The notes below the pieces were generated by a model, which was not told the origin of the DNA, searched no databases, and saw only the letters and a list, made by a program, of their open reading frames with translations. A stretch of DNA of 64,000 nt, from positions 197,178,208 to 197,242,207 of the forward strand of contig OV884058.1 in the NCBI GenBank assembly GCA_930367215.1. The letters run 5' to 3'. This DNA is from Pollenia angustigena (lineage: Eukaryota > Arthropoda > Insecta > Diptera > Polleniidae). The translations under genes were made by a program, and so were the position numbers. Positions 23,035-35,652 of this stretch are shown here, one piece after another (position 1 is the stretch's first letter; every line of letters starts with the position of its first letter).

Positions 23035-23160
23035 AGGCGAATTTATTACAGGTGGTCTTAAAAGCCCTGCTGATAACTCTTTTTGTTAGCTTTATCATTG
23101 TTGGATGTCAAAATTTTGTTTATTATCTTGTTTCTGTTTTGTTTTATTTCTGTTTTCTTT
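23035..23160 (-). mobile_element. Family I hAT-like MITE fragment
   Basis: CAAGGCGAATTTATTACAGG and about 100 following bases match the inverted right half of 15865-16089. The distal end is lost. Confidence 0.65.
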
Positions 23161-23367
23161 AGAGAAGATCAGTAATAAGGCCTCACAATAGGCCTCGCAA
23201 CCGCACATTTCACCCGCTGGGAATGAAAGAGATAAAAGTAATCTCACCAACACAATCATAATTGACACCACTGATGTACATGCAGATATAAATAAAATTT
23301 CCGTTAGCTATCTGCAATACCCATATAAGTATGTGTATTAACGTTAGTATAACGTAAATATACAGAG

Positions 23368-23384
23368 TGAGAGAGAGAGAGCAG
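23368..23384. repeat. (GA)n microsatellite
   Basis: Short run of GAGAGAGAGAGA. Around it (22611-23034 and 23161-23489) nothing else was recognised. Confidence 0.6.
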
Positions 23385-23489
23385 AGATGGCAAATGCAAT
23401 TTTAAAAATTTTGAAACTAGGCAAAATTTGTTTGTGTTGTTAGTCAGAAAAATTTCCAGATAGTTTTAAACCTTTTTAAGATTTAACTA

Positions 23490-24835
23490 AGGCGGTAAGC
23501 TTATTTTATTAGGACACCGAGGGGCGGTTGGCGGCAATTACTGCTTCTCCGAAACTATCTAACAGATCTTAACAAAATTTGAAACATAGATAGATCCATA
23601 TTAATATTAACACACAAGCTGTATATATTTTTTAATAAATAGGACCCCGAGGGAAGCTTGAGGGTATTTTCTGCCTCTCCAAAACTATCTAACAGATTTT
23701 TATGATATTTAAAACATAGATAGATCCACATTTATAAAAACACATAAGCTATGTATTTGTAAAAATAAATTGGATAACGAGGGGAGATAGGGGGCAACTT
23801 ATGCCTCTCCAAAATTATTTTTCTCTCCAAAATTTCTTAATTATTTTCCATACTTTAAATTTATAATTATTCATATACATACTACATACATACACTGGAT
23901 TAAATTTTTAAAGAAAAACTCTCCTTACGTTACAGAGAGGCGTCTAAGCAAGCGCTAAATGTGTTAAATGTCGGCTAGACTCTTTCTTATTAGCACAGCA
24001 TACAAATCAATACTTACATGCATACATAAAAAACAATATCTTCCATCTAGTGTCGTCTACCTATGTATGTTGTGCTAATAAGAAAGAGTGAAACAACCAC
24101 TCACTACATATGTATTTATAGCGTTTGCTTAAGATACATGTACACGACATGTTTTTTACATCTGACTTGTCAACTTTTCATGTCACATGTTGCTGTGCAT
24201 GTGTGTTACAATTGCTGTTTAACAAAGTTTTTTTAATTATTGTTATTGTGTTTGGCGTATTTAAAATACGCCTGCGACTGTTTGGTAAGAGATTAAAGAA
24301 AACAATTTCACGTTCTCATTAATCTATAACCAAATAGTCGTAGGCGTATTTTAAGTACGTCAAAGACAATAAGGGTGAATATTCGATCAAAATCGTAAAT
24401 GTAATTTGACCCTCGTGGTCATACTTTGAAAAAAATACATAGCTAATGTGTCCAAATAAATAAAAACCTTTATATTTTTAAAATTTTATTGAAATCTATT
24501 AAATAGTTTCGGAGAGGCAGAAATTGCCCCCTATCTTCCTTTTAGTCATATTTTTTAAAAAATACATAGCTTATGTGTCTATGTAGATATGGATCTATCT
24601 ATGTTTTAAACTTCATTAAGATCTGTTGGATAGTTTTGGAGAGGACTTAATTGCTCCCTATCTCCCCTCGTTATCCTATTTTTTAAAAAAATACATAGCT
24701 CAAGCGTCTATATAAATATGAATCTATCTATGTTTTAAATTTCATTAAAATCTGTCAGATAGTTTCGGAGAGCAAAAATTGCTCCTTCTCACCCCTCGTG
24801 GTCCTATTTTTTATAAAAATGTATAGCTTATGTGT
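23490..24835. repeat. Inverted pair of family B tandem-repeat arrays
   Basis: Left array (23490-23830): three ~130-bp units with 'gaggggcggttggcggcaattactgcttctccgaaactatctaacagat', then 'gaaacatagatagatccat'. Right array (24405-24835): three or four inverted units ('atggatctatctatgtttt', 'tagtttcggagaggcag'). Between them further inverted pairs occur: TCTTTCTTATTAGCAC (23983) with its inverse (24072), and GGCGTATTTAAAATACGCC (24254) with a partner near 24340. The whole can fold as one long imperfect hairpin. The same unit occurs once at 28640-28770. Confidence 0.65.
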
Positions 24836-25671
24836 AGTTTTACATAGGTACTGCTGATGTTTCGGACAAATTTATTTTAAATATCATAAATAATATGTAC
24901 ATAGTCCCATACCTGCCTAGTGACAAAGCACATTTTTGGTAAATTTTTTTTTTCATTTTTACACAGAAGTGCCAAAAATACTGAAGGTATTTTTTTAAAC
25001 ATGGATATTTTATTTGTATGGCAGATAACACATTCATGGATATTGAATAACATCTGCATAATATTCATGTATTTTTGTTTACTGAATGTGGTTGCGTGAA
25101 GATATTGCCGTGCATATGTATAAGTAATAACCATACTTTTTGCGTTATAAATATGTGTATACACAATAACGAAAAGCGTGGGTAAATACCTCTGTATATT
25201 ATTCTTATGGGTACTTGTTGTCATTCTCCGGTACATAGGTACATCCTGTCGGACCAATTTTACACCACTTTTTCGATCATACCCGGCATTAGTTTGTCAA
25301 TAGTGCGTCGAATTTCGACTTCATATGAATCTATCGTTGTTGGTTTATCAGCACAGACCAGACTTGTAGGTTGTAAAATACCTGAAAGTCATGTGTCATG
25401 TTTTGCACCCATACATAACAACGGATTTTGCAAAAGCGTCAAAGTTTTTGAGTTTGGTGCGCTTATAAATGAATGCTGATTGCAAGACTTTATTTCTCAT
25501 TGCTATAAAACTTTAATTTTATTGCTCAAGAAGCAATGCATCTTTGGCCTTTCAATATAAAAACGACCCTCGCATTCTTTTTTCCCCATAACCAAAATTC
25601 CTGGTAAAACAATTTAAATATAAAATTTAATTATTAAATTAAATTTTTATTTCTTCGACCTTTTTTTTTTA
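24836..25671. other. Non-coding, nothing recognised
   Basis: Overlapping frames exist on both strands (24877-25257 minus, 25207-25479 plus) without any motif I know. I treat them as chance frames. Confidence 0.45.
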
Positions 25672-26325
25672 ATTAAAAATAAAAAGTTTTTTCGAGCTCG
25701 AGGCCAATTATTTGTAAACAATATATATTATTTATTAATTAATTTGTTCCAATATTTCGATATCCATCGGATATCATTATCAAGGCTGTAACAATATAAG
25801 AAAAACAACAATGTACGAAAAATATTAACAACCACTGTGCTTAAATAAAGATAAAATACATAATTACAAACAAAAAGAAAACAATTCACTTACAATGAGT
25901 TACAAGTATATTTGTAAGAGACGTATTACTATCTCCACATTTAATATTGAACTAACTAAACTATTTAACTATTTAACTATTTAACACGGAAAACTGCGCC
26001 AATAGCTATAGACACATTATTAAAAAGAAAATTAAATAGTTTAGTTAGTTCAATATTAAATGGGGAGATAGTAATACGTCTCTTACAAATATACTTGTAA
26101 CTCATTGTAAGTGAATTGTTTTCTTTTTGTTTGTAATTATGTATTTTATCTTTATTTAAGCACAGTGGTTGTTAATATTTTTCGTACATTGTTGTTTTTC
26201 TTATATTGTTACAGCCTTGATAATGATATCCGATGGATATCGAAATATTGGAACAAATTAATTAATAAATAATATATATTGTTTACAAATAATTGGCCTC
26301 GAGCTCGAAAAAACTTTTTATTTTT
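25672..26325. mobile_element. Near-perfect 654-bp palindrome (foldback element)
   Basis: The left arm (25672 to about 25970) and right arm (about 26030 to 26325) are inverted copies of nearly 300 bp. By eye I find a single difference (A at about 25938 against G at about 26063). The spacer is ~60 bp. The outer ends read AAAAATAAAAAGTTTTTTCG, then 'agctcgaggcc'. The arms include GATATCCATCGGATATC. No coding sequence. Flanking DNA is too A/T-rich to define a duplication. Confidence 0.85.
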
Positions 26326-27904
26326 AAATAAAATTTAATTTTTAATAAATTTCATGTTTCATTCACACTGAAAGAAAAAAATAATTTAAAAAAATCGTTT
26401 GTGTTATTATCAAAATATACTCTTGTGCTATTTTTTAGCTTTTCTTATTATTTCCGTCCACCTCTCCCCTCTCTCTCTTTTAATTAATTAAGAAGGACAA
26501 AAAGTAATTTAAGTTAAAACTTTTCTCCATCTTTTTCGCCTTCAATCTGTACACCCTGTTAACAGTTGTTGTCTTATTTTAAGACCACAGTGAAAAAAAA
26601 AATTTATAAGAAAACAGTCAAAAAACTGTTAAAGCCAAAAAGTGTTTACAAAAGAAGAATGAAAAAATAAGAAAAGAAAAAATAATTATTAAACACGAAA
26701 GAAAATATAAACACTTTCCTTAACATGGACAAATAGAAGAGAATAGACTTCCAAAATATGGAAAAAATAAACCAGGGCAAGAAAATAAATGAAAATTTAT
26801 TTGTTAAACTTTTTAATTGAGGAAAGTATGTACTATAAAGAAAAGAGATTTTCCTTTTGCTCTGCTTACAAATTATAAGAAAAGGATTTCTTCTTGTTAA
26901 CGCCAAATAATAATAAAAAAAGAAGGCCAAGGAAAAAATAAATAGAATCTTGACAAGATTTTAACAGTGAAAAAAAAACAAAAGAAATTAAACAATTTTA
27001 GTGTAAAATGAAACATTTTGTTAGAAATCTAAATCTAATGTTTCCTAATGGGTTACAAACTAATCAAACTTTTTAATAGGAATTTAAAAGAAAAAGGGGA
27101 AAAATATAAAAACGTTTTTGTTAAAAAGCAGCCAACATGATTTAAGTCTTATTTTAAAGTTGTCAAAGTTTGTTTGTATCTGTTTAGTAAACTTTATTAA
27201 ATAAATATGAATTTATTTATTATTTTTTTCAAACACAAAAGTTTCGTTAAAGAAGTTTCCACCTCAGGCGCAAGGGAGGCCTACGTAATATCGCTCATTT
27301 GCTGCAACACTGTTTTAACTCAAAAATATTTGTTTTACAGAAAACGTCTTTAAAGTTTTAAATTTAAATATAACAAGAGTTGATTTTAAAATACCTTCTT
27401 TAGCATAATTACAACTTTTTAAGCCGCCTGATTTATTCTATTATCTTATCGGCTTATGGCTTATCGTTAAAAAAAAAATACGATGTTTGTTTATTCACTT
27501 GTGAATAGACAAATTTGTTGTATCGTTACTTTTCTCAGTTTGCTTTGAATTGAAATATTAAAGAAAATAAACAAATTTCTTTTTACCAAATTATAAAAAA
27601 CATAGATATAAAAAATAAAACTAAAAGCGTAAACTAATTAATTTTAGTTATAAGTTTTTACTATGCTCTTGGTTTTTATTTTATTTTTCTTCTTCTTAAA
27701 TAAAATTTGCCATTCACATTGATTGATACCATAAAATTAAACCAGGTATGGGAGTTTAAGTTGATATAAAATGATAAGAAATTTTAATTAAATTAGTTTA
27801 ACAAAATAAATTGAAATTAATCAAGCAAAAACTTACATTGCAAAGTAATGAGCTTAAAGCTAATATAACTACTCGTCACTATTTATACATAGGCACTTTA
27901 ATTG
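26326..27904. other. A/T-rich non-coding DNA
   Basis: A CT-rich patch occurs at 26460-26480. Otherwise A/T homopolymer-rich sequence without recognisable genes or element ends. Confidence 0.5.
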
Positions 27905-28030
27905 AGTAGGTGGGTTGCAAAACTCGTTCGTTTCAAAAATTAAAAAATTGAGATAATAATAGATTTTGGCAGATCTTTTAGCACTTTATGAGAATAAAAC
28001 TATAGATTGTATTGAACCATGTCCTTTTCT
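27905..28030. repeat. Family J MITE, left-half fragment
   Basis: GTGGGTTGCAAAACTCGTTC and the next ~100 bases match the left half of the hairpin MITE at 48639-48902 ('gcactttatgagaa', 'catgtcc'). Confidence 0.55.
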
Positions 28031-28282
28031 ATGTTTTTGTGTGATATAAAATTGCAGTTGGTAACAAAACTGGTTCGTTCCGCTCAAAAGACATTTTCAA
28101 AACTATCTCTTTGCATTTTGTGTAACAAAACTAGCTGATTCATTGTTTTAAACATTCTGTTGGAAGTGCGCCAAGATATCGTTGAAAAAATAGAGTCGAA
28201 TTAGGGCATTTAAAAATGCAAATTTGTAAACAAGTTCAATTTAGATACTATCGTTTATGTTACAAGATCGATTTATTATAAT

Positions 28283-28825
28283 TATACCCACACCACAATA
28301 GTGGAGAGGGTATTATGCATTTGTGCTGATGTGTGTAACGCCTTAAAATAGTGGTCCTAGACCCACCTTAATGTACACCAATCTTCTCAGAATCACTTTC
28401 TGAGTCGAACTAACGATGTCCGTCCGGCTGGCTGGCAGGCAGGCTGGCTGGCTGTCTATGTAACCTTGTGCGCAAAGTGCAGGTCGCAATTTTGGAGATA
28501 ATTTGATCAAATTGGAGTCGTAGGTTCTTATTGGCCCAAGGACCAAGCCTATTGAAAATGGGCCGAATCGTAGGACCACAAAGGAAGATAGGGGGACATT
28601 TCTTCCTCTCAGAAACATTAGCTATATAGTTTTTCAAAAAAAAGGACCCCAAGGGGAGGCAGTGGGTAATTTCTGCCTCTCACAAACTTTCAACGCGATT
28701 TTCATGAAGTTTATAAACAAAGATAAATCCATATTTACATGGACACATAAGTATGATGTGTTTTTAAATACTGTGGTGTAGGGTATCATATGGTCGGGCT
28801 TGACCGACTATACTTTCTTATTTGT
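28283..28825 (-). repeat. Dispersed repeat family B copy (543 bp)
   Basis: Read on the minus strand it begins 'aagaaagtatagtcggtcaagcccgaccatatgataccctac' (28825 downward) and ends 'ataccctctccactattgtggtgtgggtataatt' (28283). The same start and end bound the 53812-54131 copy. It contains one 'ccccaaggggaggcag' unit and a GGCT/GGCA microsatellite (28428-28453). No coding capacity despite overlapping open frames. Confidence 0.7.
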
Positions 28826-29193
28826 TTATATTATGAATTAAATATTTCGTAAATCAACTCATAAACAAGTCCTTATGTATGTGATTTTATGTTAGACTTA
28901 CTAAACTACTTCTATGTAATTAAGTTGGTATGAAGTTGTCATGGAAAGGTAAGTTGTTCAGTAATTGCAGGTCATTATCAAGTTTTTGCTTTGTTTATTA
29001 TCCAATCAGAAGAATTAAATTTGTGGTGGTAGTTATCACATTCTTAAAAGATTTTTACAAATTCACCAAACAAATCAAACATTTCCAGGCCTGGTAAGAA
29101 AATTACCAACAACAAAAACACAACATGTATGTGTAATTAGACGATTATGCAAAATATACGATGACAATTCAAGATTGTGAATTGGGTATATGC

Positions 29194-29895
29194 TAGTGCT
29201 GGGATACTATCGATATTTTCTACTATCGATATTTATCGATAGTTCAGATTTCACTATCGATATATCGATATTACTATCGACTCAATGTTTGTACTTGTGC
29301 AGGAAAACTTTAATTATTTTTTATAAGGCTACAGGCCGTTGTTTTCATCACTTTATTGAATGTATGAGACGTATGTATATACGCACGTTATTTAAGATGA
29401 CAGTTTTTTAAAAATTGATAAGTACCTTTCTGAAGGAACTGAAGTAACAGGGACTATAAGATATTCCATTGCAACTTTGAACATTTTTTAAATTCTAAAC
29501 CCAATTAGGTAATCAATCAAGCGGACTTATCCTCTAATGGTCGTTCATTGTTTTGTCCTGTGCTTGAAATTACATTTGGATTTGCATTTTTTACAACATT
29601 ACAAAAATATTTGACATTTCAGTCCCTACAATTTTCGACTTAAAGGCCTTTAATTAGAAGTAAAAAGCACTGCTAAGCAATCCATACCACTTGCCATTCT
29701 TGTTGTTTGTATTCATTGCTGTAATTCAGCGCGAATTAATAATAGCAAGTAAAAATTTGTGGCAAAAAACTGTGTGTGTATAGCTGCTGTCAGATGTCTT
29801 CATAGCTGTATTTTAAATAATAAAAATATCGATATTTAAATTTTTCCTATCGATATTTTTGATATTTTAAGACTATCGATAGTTTCCCAGCACTA
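29194..29895. mobile_element. hAT-like MITE with 8-bp duplication GTATATGC
   Basis: Inverted ends TAGTGCTGGGATACTATCGA and 'tcgatagtttcccagcacta', flanked by a perfect GTATATGC at 29186-29193 and 29896-29903. The subterminal regions hold many ATCGATA palindromes. The TAGTG start fits the YARNG rule of hAT ends. 702 bp, no transposase. Confidence 0.85.
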
Positions 29896-30304
29896 GTATA
29901 TGCATTAGTGATATTAAGAAAAAAATTTTTATGTTCGACTTATGACGTTTGGGCAATGATCGATATGTAGTTCCTCTTTCCGGCTGTAAAAAGAAGTAAC
30001 CGCAATTGTTTAAATTCTTTTGTTTTAAGAGCTCAAGTTTACAAAATAAATCAGATTTTTTTTATATAGAATAATTTGTTTTTTTACTTTTATAACAATA
30101 ACCGGTTTGAGAACATTTTGTCATTTCAGACAAACTTGTTTTATTACTTGAAAATTTGGTCTCAGCCGAAACATGGAATTATTTCGTGAAAATATTCATT
30201 CCATGGTTTAACAAGACCGAAATGTATTGATTAACTTACTTCGTCATTTCGCGATCACGTCCGATCCTTGACCACTGTACACTTGTTAAAAATTATATTA
30301 TTTT

Positions 30305-30720
30305 TTTTTTAATATTTTTAATTAGGCTTAAGTACATTAAATTTAATTTTCATTAAATTATTTTTATGAAGAAAGGAATTTTACAACATGAAAATCAATT
30401 AAAATTTATTGATAATTTTTCATTCTTGACTCAATCTGGGCTCGAACCCAGGTGTTTACGGACAGGTTACCCTGACATGTTTCGATTGCAACCACTCAAT
30501 CTCCTCAGAGGGCTTGCCGTTTAACACTCGTAGCCATCGACGACTGCTGACGCCATTAGTCAAACATCAATCCTTAAACCAAATTGTATTCAACCTTTGG
30601 TAGATCGAAATTTGCTTTGAATGATTATCTATTTTAATTTATTTTAACATGTTATTCCTTTACTTCTGTTTTTTCGTACTTTTGTCAAGAATTCTTCTTG
30701 AAGTTCAAAGTACATATTTT
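30305..30720 (-). repeat. Family D tRNA-like (SINE-like) repeat
   Basis: On the minus strand a perfect B-box-like GGTTCGAGCCC lies near 30438-30448, preceded by a degenerate A-box-like segment ('gaggagattgagtggttgc'). The ~415-bp sequence is present in opposite orientation at 56455-56870. The anticodon arm is not intact, so this is a retroposed tRNA-like sequence rather than a tRNA gene. Confidence 0.6.
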
Positions 30721-30822
30721 TTTGTTTTTTCATTTTTTTGTCTTTCTTTTTCTTGTTGACCTTTTCAGCACAACTTGAAGGACAAATGCAAACATAGAGC
30801 TCGTGCCTTAGCTTTAATAATT

Positions 30823-30945
30823 ATTAGTATTGTGGTTAATTTATTGAACTATTTATGGTTTTGAACTTAAGCCTAATTAAAAATATTAAAAATTTGGATT
30901 AAAAACCATAAATAGTTCAATAAAATAACCACAATACTAATAAAT
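30823..30945. repeat. Terminal hairpin associated with family D
   Basis: TTAGTATTGTGGTTAATTTA, then 'ttgaactatttatggtttt', is mirrored by 'aaaaaccataaatagttcaataaaataaccacaatactaat', giving arms of about 40 bp. One arm alone is found at 14409, 56868 and (inverted) 62498, so this is a mobile-element terminus in hairpin form. Confidence 0.6.
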
Positions 30946-31165
30946 TTTTTTTTTTTTTTGAAATACACAATTTCCTATAATGTGATATATAATATGTCGA
31001 CATGGAAACAATTATTTACTTAATCTCCAGAAAATATGGCTTGAACCAAGAACATTTTGCATGATCTCGTCCAAGCCAAGGGGAAAAAACTAAATACTAA
31101 CGAAATAAGCTAAAATTAAGATATTATTTAAGATTTTCTTGTTTAAAGAAACAAAATGGATTATT

Positions 31166-31498
31166 TTAAAAAATAAATTTCTTTCCGAATATCTCCCCCC
31201 TGTGAAATGAGATACAGTACAACCCAGCAGAATGGCGTATTTTTGTTGACTCTTGAGTTTGATTATTTTTTACTGTTTGTGTTAACTTTAGGGCTTTGCT
31301 GTGTTCCGAATTATCTACTAAAATTTCGTAGCCAATATTTTTGTGGAATATTTCATCCCCGCCCGAGCCAAAAATTACCGTTATGAATGGGATGAGGGTT
31401 AATGTGATACACAAAAAGATTTGCCGTACAATTTTCAACAAAGTTGCTGAATATACCTTATACCTCAGATATAAATAACACATAGTTTCATATATCAA
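31166..31498 (-). other. Unassigned open frame, no recognised motif
   Basis: An open frame of about 105 codons on the minus strand (first ATG near 31483) encodes a hydrophobic segment (IFLCITLTLIPFITVIFG) followed by a polar tail. I do not recognise it, and no splice context or repeat partner supports it. It may be a chance frame or a decayed element. The rest of 30946-32065 shows nothing else. Confidence 0.2.
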
Positions 31499-32065
31499 TA
31501 TGCTGCACGAACAGGCGAATATGGTAAAAAAATTAAACCCCTCACCACCTTAAATAAAATTCCGTTGAGATCTTTCAAAACGCATACACAAATATATTTT
31601 TTTTGGTCTCCACGTTATTTTTTTATGTTGTACAGTGTTTTTAAATATCAAAAAGAGTTGCCTAAGTTAAGCTCCGAACAACCTGAATAAAGATCAAAAA
31701 GTTGCTCTTGTCAGTTGTTGCAAAGAAATTCTTAAAATTTACTATTCACATCAAATGCTGTATAAAACACAACTTTGCCAGTGATGCATCTTAGATCTTT
31801 GCATATGAGTCCAAATCAATACAGCAAAAAATTATTTCGGCACCTAATGGAGCTTTGCATAGTGGGATCAATCGCAAGAATAGTGGAAAAAATATAAATC
31901 TCTAAAACTACTGGTCGGATTGTTAAATAGAGGAGGATATAGGCTTTAAGAAAATGGTATTTGTGATAACTTTGTAAGAATACTATGCTACAGGTTAGCA
32001 AAGTTGACCACCTCGGGCTATGTAAACTTTGTAAAGTTTGAAACTTGTGGAAATATGGACAGATA

Positions 32066-32802
32066 TCTTCTATATATATAAAAGAGTTGCGTGAATGACT
32101 GACTCATTCATCATCGCACAGCCCAAACGGCTGACCCTAGCAACTTGAAACTTGGACTAGCGATTGGTCACTCCCTAAATCGATCCACTAAGACGGGATT
32201 TTTCGAAATTCGAATGTTTATGGGGTAAAAACGGGAAAATTCGGTAACCTTATATCTCCAAAACTAAAAGAGGTGCAAAATAAAGGTAATACTTGTTGTA
32301 CGTTGTTCTTCAGAAAAATAAGCGGACAGGTGTCTGGTACTTTTTTGAAATTCGGCCCTATTAGTACTAATTTTAGTACTTTTTTGCCATCTTTTAAACC
32401 AATAAACATAGAAACAAAGTTAATACCACATTCGAAACTTATCAAAAAAAAAAAAACGTATAATAATTTGGTACTTTTTCGAAATTCGAACATTTAAGGG
32501 GTGAAAATCGTAACTATTTTTGGTACTTTTTTTTACAAAACATTTTCCTCCATTCATTGACATATTCGAAGTAAATTATGGGCTACCACTATAATACTGA
32601 AATATTTGATACTTTAATGGGGGAAAAATATAGCACCCAAAAAAGGAAATACGGGATATTTTACATTTTTCTTTAGCTTTTTTGGTTCTACTAAAGTAGC
32701 GGGTTAAATGCTAGAATTTAAACCTAGAAAAATAAACTTTGGCGTAAAAAATTTGTCCACGAAGAAAAAGGAGACGTAAACGAAGTAGCGGGTGTATGCT
32801 AG
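32066..32802 (+). mobile_element. Helitron-like non-autonomous element
   Basis: It begins A|TCTTCTATATATATAAAAGA and ends GGTGTATGCTAG|T, matching the Helitron rules (5' TC, 3' CTRR, insertion between A and T). The stem upstream of CTAG is weak. The body repeats 'ttttttgaaattcg' and 'ggtactttt' motifs at 32338, 32471 and 32520. No RepHel coding. Confidence 0.45.
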
Positions 32803-33749
32803 TCATTGAATAATTCGCCGTTTGTCTCATTTGTGTTTCTAGCATTAAGAGTATGAACTGGCTCAAATAATACCACTTAATATAATATAAGACCTTTTTT
32901 TTATTGTTTAGTGTTCTAATTTTAAATATGTATTTAACTAACAGCTTTTTTATATCTTAAAACTTTACTAATGCATTCGGAAAATAATGCACTCACTATA
33001 TCCCTCTTGCCAAAAATTAACCCCATAAACAGTTCATTTGAGCTTAATTTAGTACCATAATTATTATCATTATGTCTTAACAAGAACTTTTTCTCAGGAG
33101 TTTTATTTACCACAAAAATAGTTCGCTAGCAGCTTTGATTATACCGAAAATATTTTCTTCAGACAAGCTCTTAACAACAATTATCTTTAACTAACGACTT
33201 ACCGTAAGTTGAAAACGGTATTCTTAACTGTTCATAATAATATTATTCTGCAATATGTTATAAATTTTTTTTGTATATTGTTGTATTTTTTTGTATTAAA
33301 TTTGTAATGCAAAACATTTTAAGATTTTATTACTTCTTAAAAAAACTTTAAAGCTTCAATCATAAAGTCATAAAAATGACAAAGAAATTCTTCGTAGTTT
33401 TTCTTCTTAAAATTTATGAACAAAAGAAAACATTTTGATTATAAAAAGTAGTTGTTATGTATTGTTTTTTTTTTTCAAAAGACAATTGCAATAATAAAAT
33501 ATAAAATAGCAAAGTGTTTTGTACTTGGTTTAAGTATATTTCATTAATTTAAACCAACAATATTTATTTTATTATTAGGAACTGGAAATATGTTAAACAA
33601 GAAGTATTTCAACAAATTTCATATTTAAAAGTTTTTGTCCAATTTTACATAATACAGTAACACAAAAGTTTTCCGTGGAAATATAAAGCTCTTAAACAAT
33701 TACCTTTTCAGCACTTTTCACAAATCATAAAAAATTTAAAAAGTAACTT
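32803..33749. other. A/T-rich non-coding DNA
   Basis: No genes or element ends recognised. Confidence 0.5.
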
Positions 33750-35200
33750 TGGCTCAAGCAAAAAGTATGTATGTGAAACGACAAGGACGACAATTTCAAA
33801 GAAGCTTTATAAATTGAAATTTGATTCATTGAACACATTTGACAAATCTTTTTATTAGCTTTCTGAAAAAATTTTGATTTTATAAAGAAAGCTTTACCAA
33901 TGATATTTTTGCAAAAGCTCTTTTTACAAAAAGCTTATTTTATTCACGTTTTTCAAAATTTTCGTTATCTTTCCACAAAGCTTTTCCTTTAAAAGAAAAA
34001 AAAATTTTTTAGATAAAGCTTTTGTTTTTATATTATATTATAAAAACTTTTTGCATGTGAATTCTTTTTTTAAATTAAAAACTTCATATAAAAAACTTTT
34101 TTTTACAATAAAAAAATATTTCCTGAAAAGCTTTTTTTATAAAAGGGTCGTTCGAAAATGGCATTTTCTGCAAAAAGTTTATCTCAAAAAATCCGCTTTT
34201 AACTTTTTGCAATTACAACATTTTTACTTTAGTTTTTTTTTTAAATGGCTTTTTATATGTATATGTTTTCTTCACGAAAAAAAAAAAGTTAATTTAAATT
34301 TGAATTTTAGAGACAATTTTCGCAAAATCAATTTAAAAAAAAAACTTTATTAAAAGCTTTATTTTATAAAACAGTTTTTTCACTTTTTCCATGATATTTT
34401 GTTATAAACTTTAAAGCTTTTTCTATAATTCTATAAACTAATATGGAAAAGTTTTTTATAAAAGCTTTATTTTAATTAAACAATATTGAGAGCAACACAG
34501 GCGTCATACAAGTATTTTTCAAACTTTCGACAAATAGTAGACAGAAAACCCATTTCTGCCTCTCCGAGTCTACAGTTAGTCAAAAATTAACTCTTGGCAA
34601 CGCCTCGGGCACGACTAGTGTATTAAATAAAAAGCTTTTGTTAGCTTTTTTATATATTTTTAGTCTATCAATTTATGTTTATATTTTTAATGCTTTTTCT
34701 TTTTGAGAAAAATAATTCCAAAGGTAATTTTCATCAAAAATCTTATTTATAAAAATTTTTAAAACAATTTTTTGACGTTCACATAGAATTTCATAAAAAT
34801 AAATTTATAAAAACTAAACACTCAGTTTCATACAAATTTTCAAAGCGAATGCTAACACTCGAAATAGCAAAACAGGCAGTTAATGAAAACAAAATATGTA
34901 TTCAGCTACAAAAAATTTAAGCTTTTTTTTTAAACAAAAGAAGAGTGAACAAATTTCCTTCCTTTAAACTTTTGATTTTGGCGAATTTTTTATCAATTCA
35001 TGAAACGGTTTCTTTTCTATAGAAAAATATTTTCTTATTTTTTGGAACTTTCTATGGAATTTGAAAAAACTTTTTCCCGAAAATATGAAATTTGTTTTAA
35101 AAGCTTTTTTAGTATTCTAAAAACTTGACTGACTATTAAAACAAAAAACAACAACATATTTCAAACTTTTTTTCCAAAAACTTCAAATTATCTGTACGTG
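33750..35200. repeat. Low-complexity tract rich in AAAGCTTT
   Basis: AAGCTTT or AAAGCTT occurs at least a dozen times between 33800 and 34640, in degenerate ~40-60-nt spacing within poly(A)/poly(T)-rich sequence. The open frame at 34051-34353 is a by-product (Phe/Lys-rich). It looks like an old, decayed satellite-like array. Confidence 0.5.
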
Positions 35201-35652
35201 TTTTGTAACATTGTTCTCTTGTTTTTATACCTTTTTTATAGAATAATTTCTGTTGTAATAAATTTTCCTATTAAATTTATCTTTTAGTTGGTAACTTAAA
35301 AAAAAAACAAGAGATAAAACTTTTTCAAAACAAAAAATATTAAAAATTAAAACAAAACAGAACACAGCGAAACTTTTTGAATATTTATTTTTTTTATTAT
35401 TGGGGAAAAATCGTGTACAATTTGTGACATGCAAAAAAGGAACGGAATTAAATATCAAGATTATTAAAAAAAAACTACAAAACATCTGTATGGAAAAACT
35501 TATTGTCAAAGGATTTTCTAAAAACTTTTAATTTTTTTTCATCTATTGTTGTTGTTTTTGAACTCAAACTATAAAAATGGGTTAAAAAAGCAAGTGCTCG
35601 CTTTTAAAAACAACTGAGCAGAGATAAAGTCAGGAAAATAACACAAGGATTG

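Noticed and set aside
23300..26400. CRISPR-like repeat arrangement
   Set aside because: The repeats are ~130-bp tandem units in inverted arrays with diverged copies, not short identical repeats with unique spacers, and the DNA is eukaryotic.
28343..28652. Minus-strand frames of 80-91 codons, Gly/Pro/Ser-containing
   Set aside because: They are inside a family B copy and read through a GGCT/GGCA microsatellite; other copies do not keep the frame.
34051..34353. 100-codon frame
   Set aside because: Almost only Phe, Leu, Lys and Asn from A/T homopolymers in the AAAGCTTT-rich tract.
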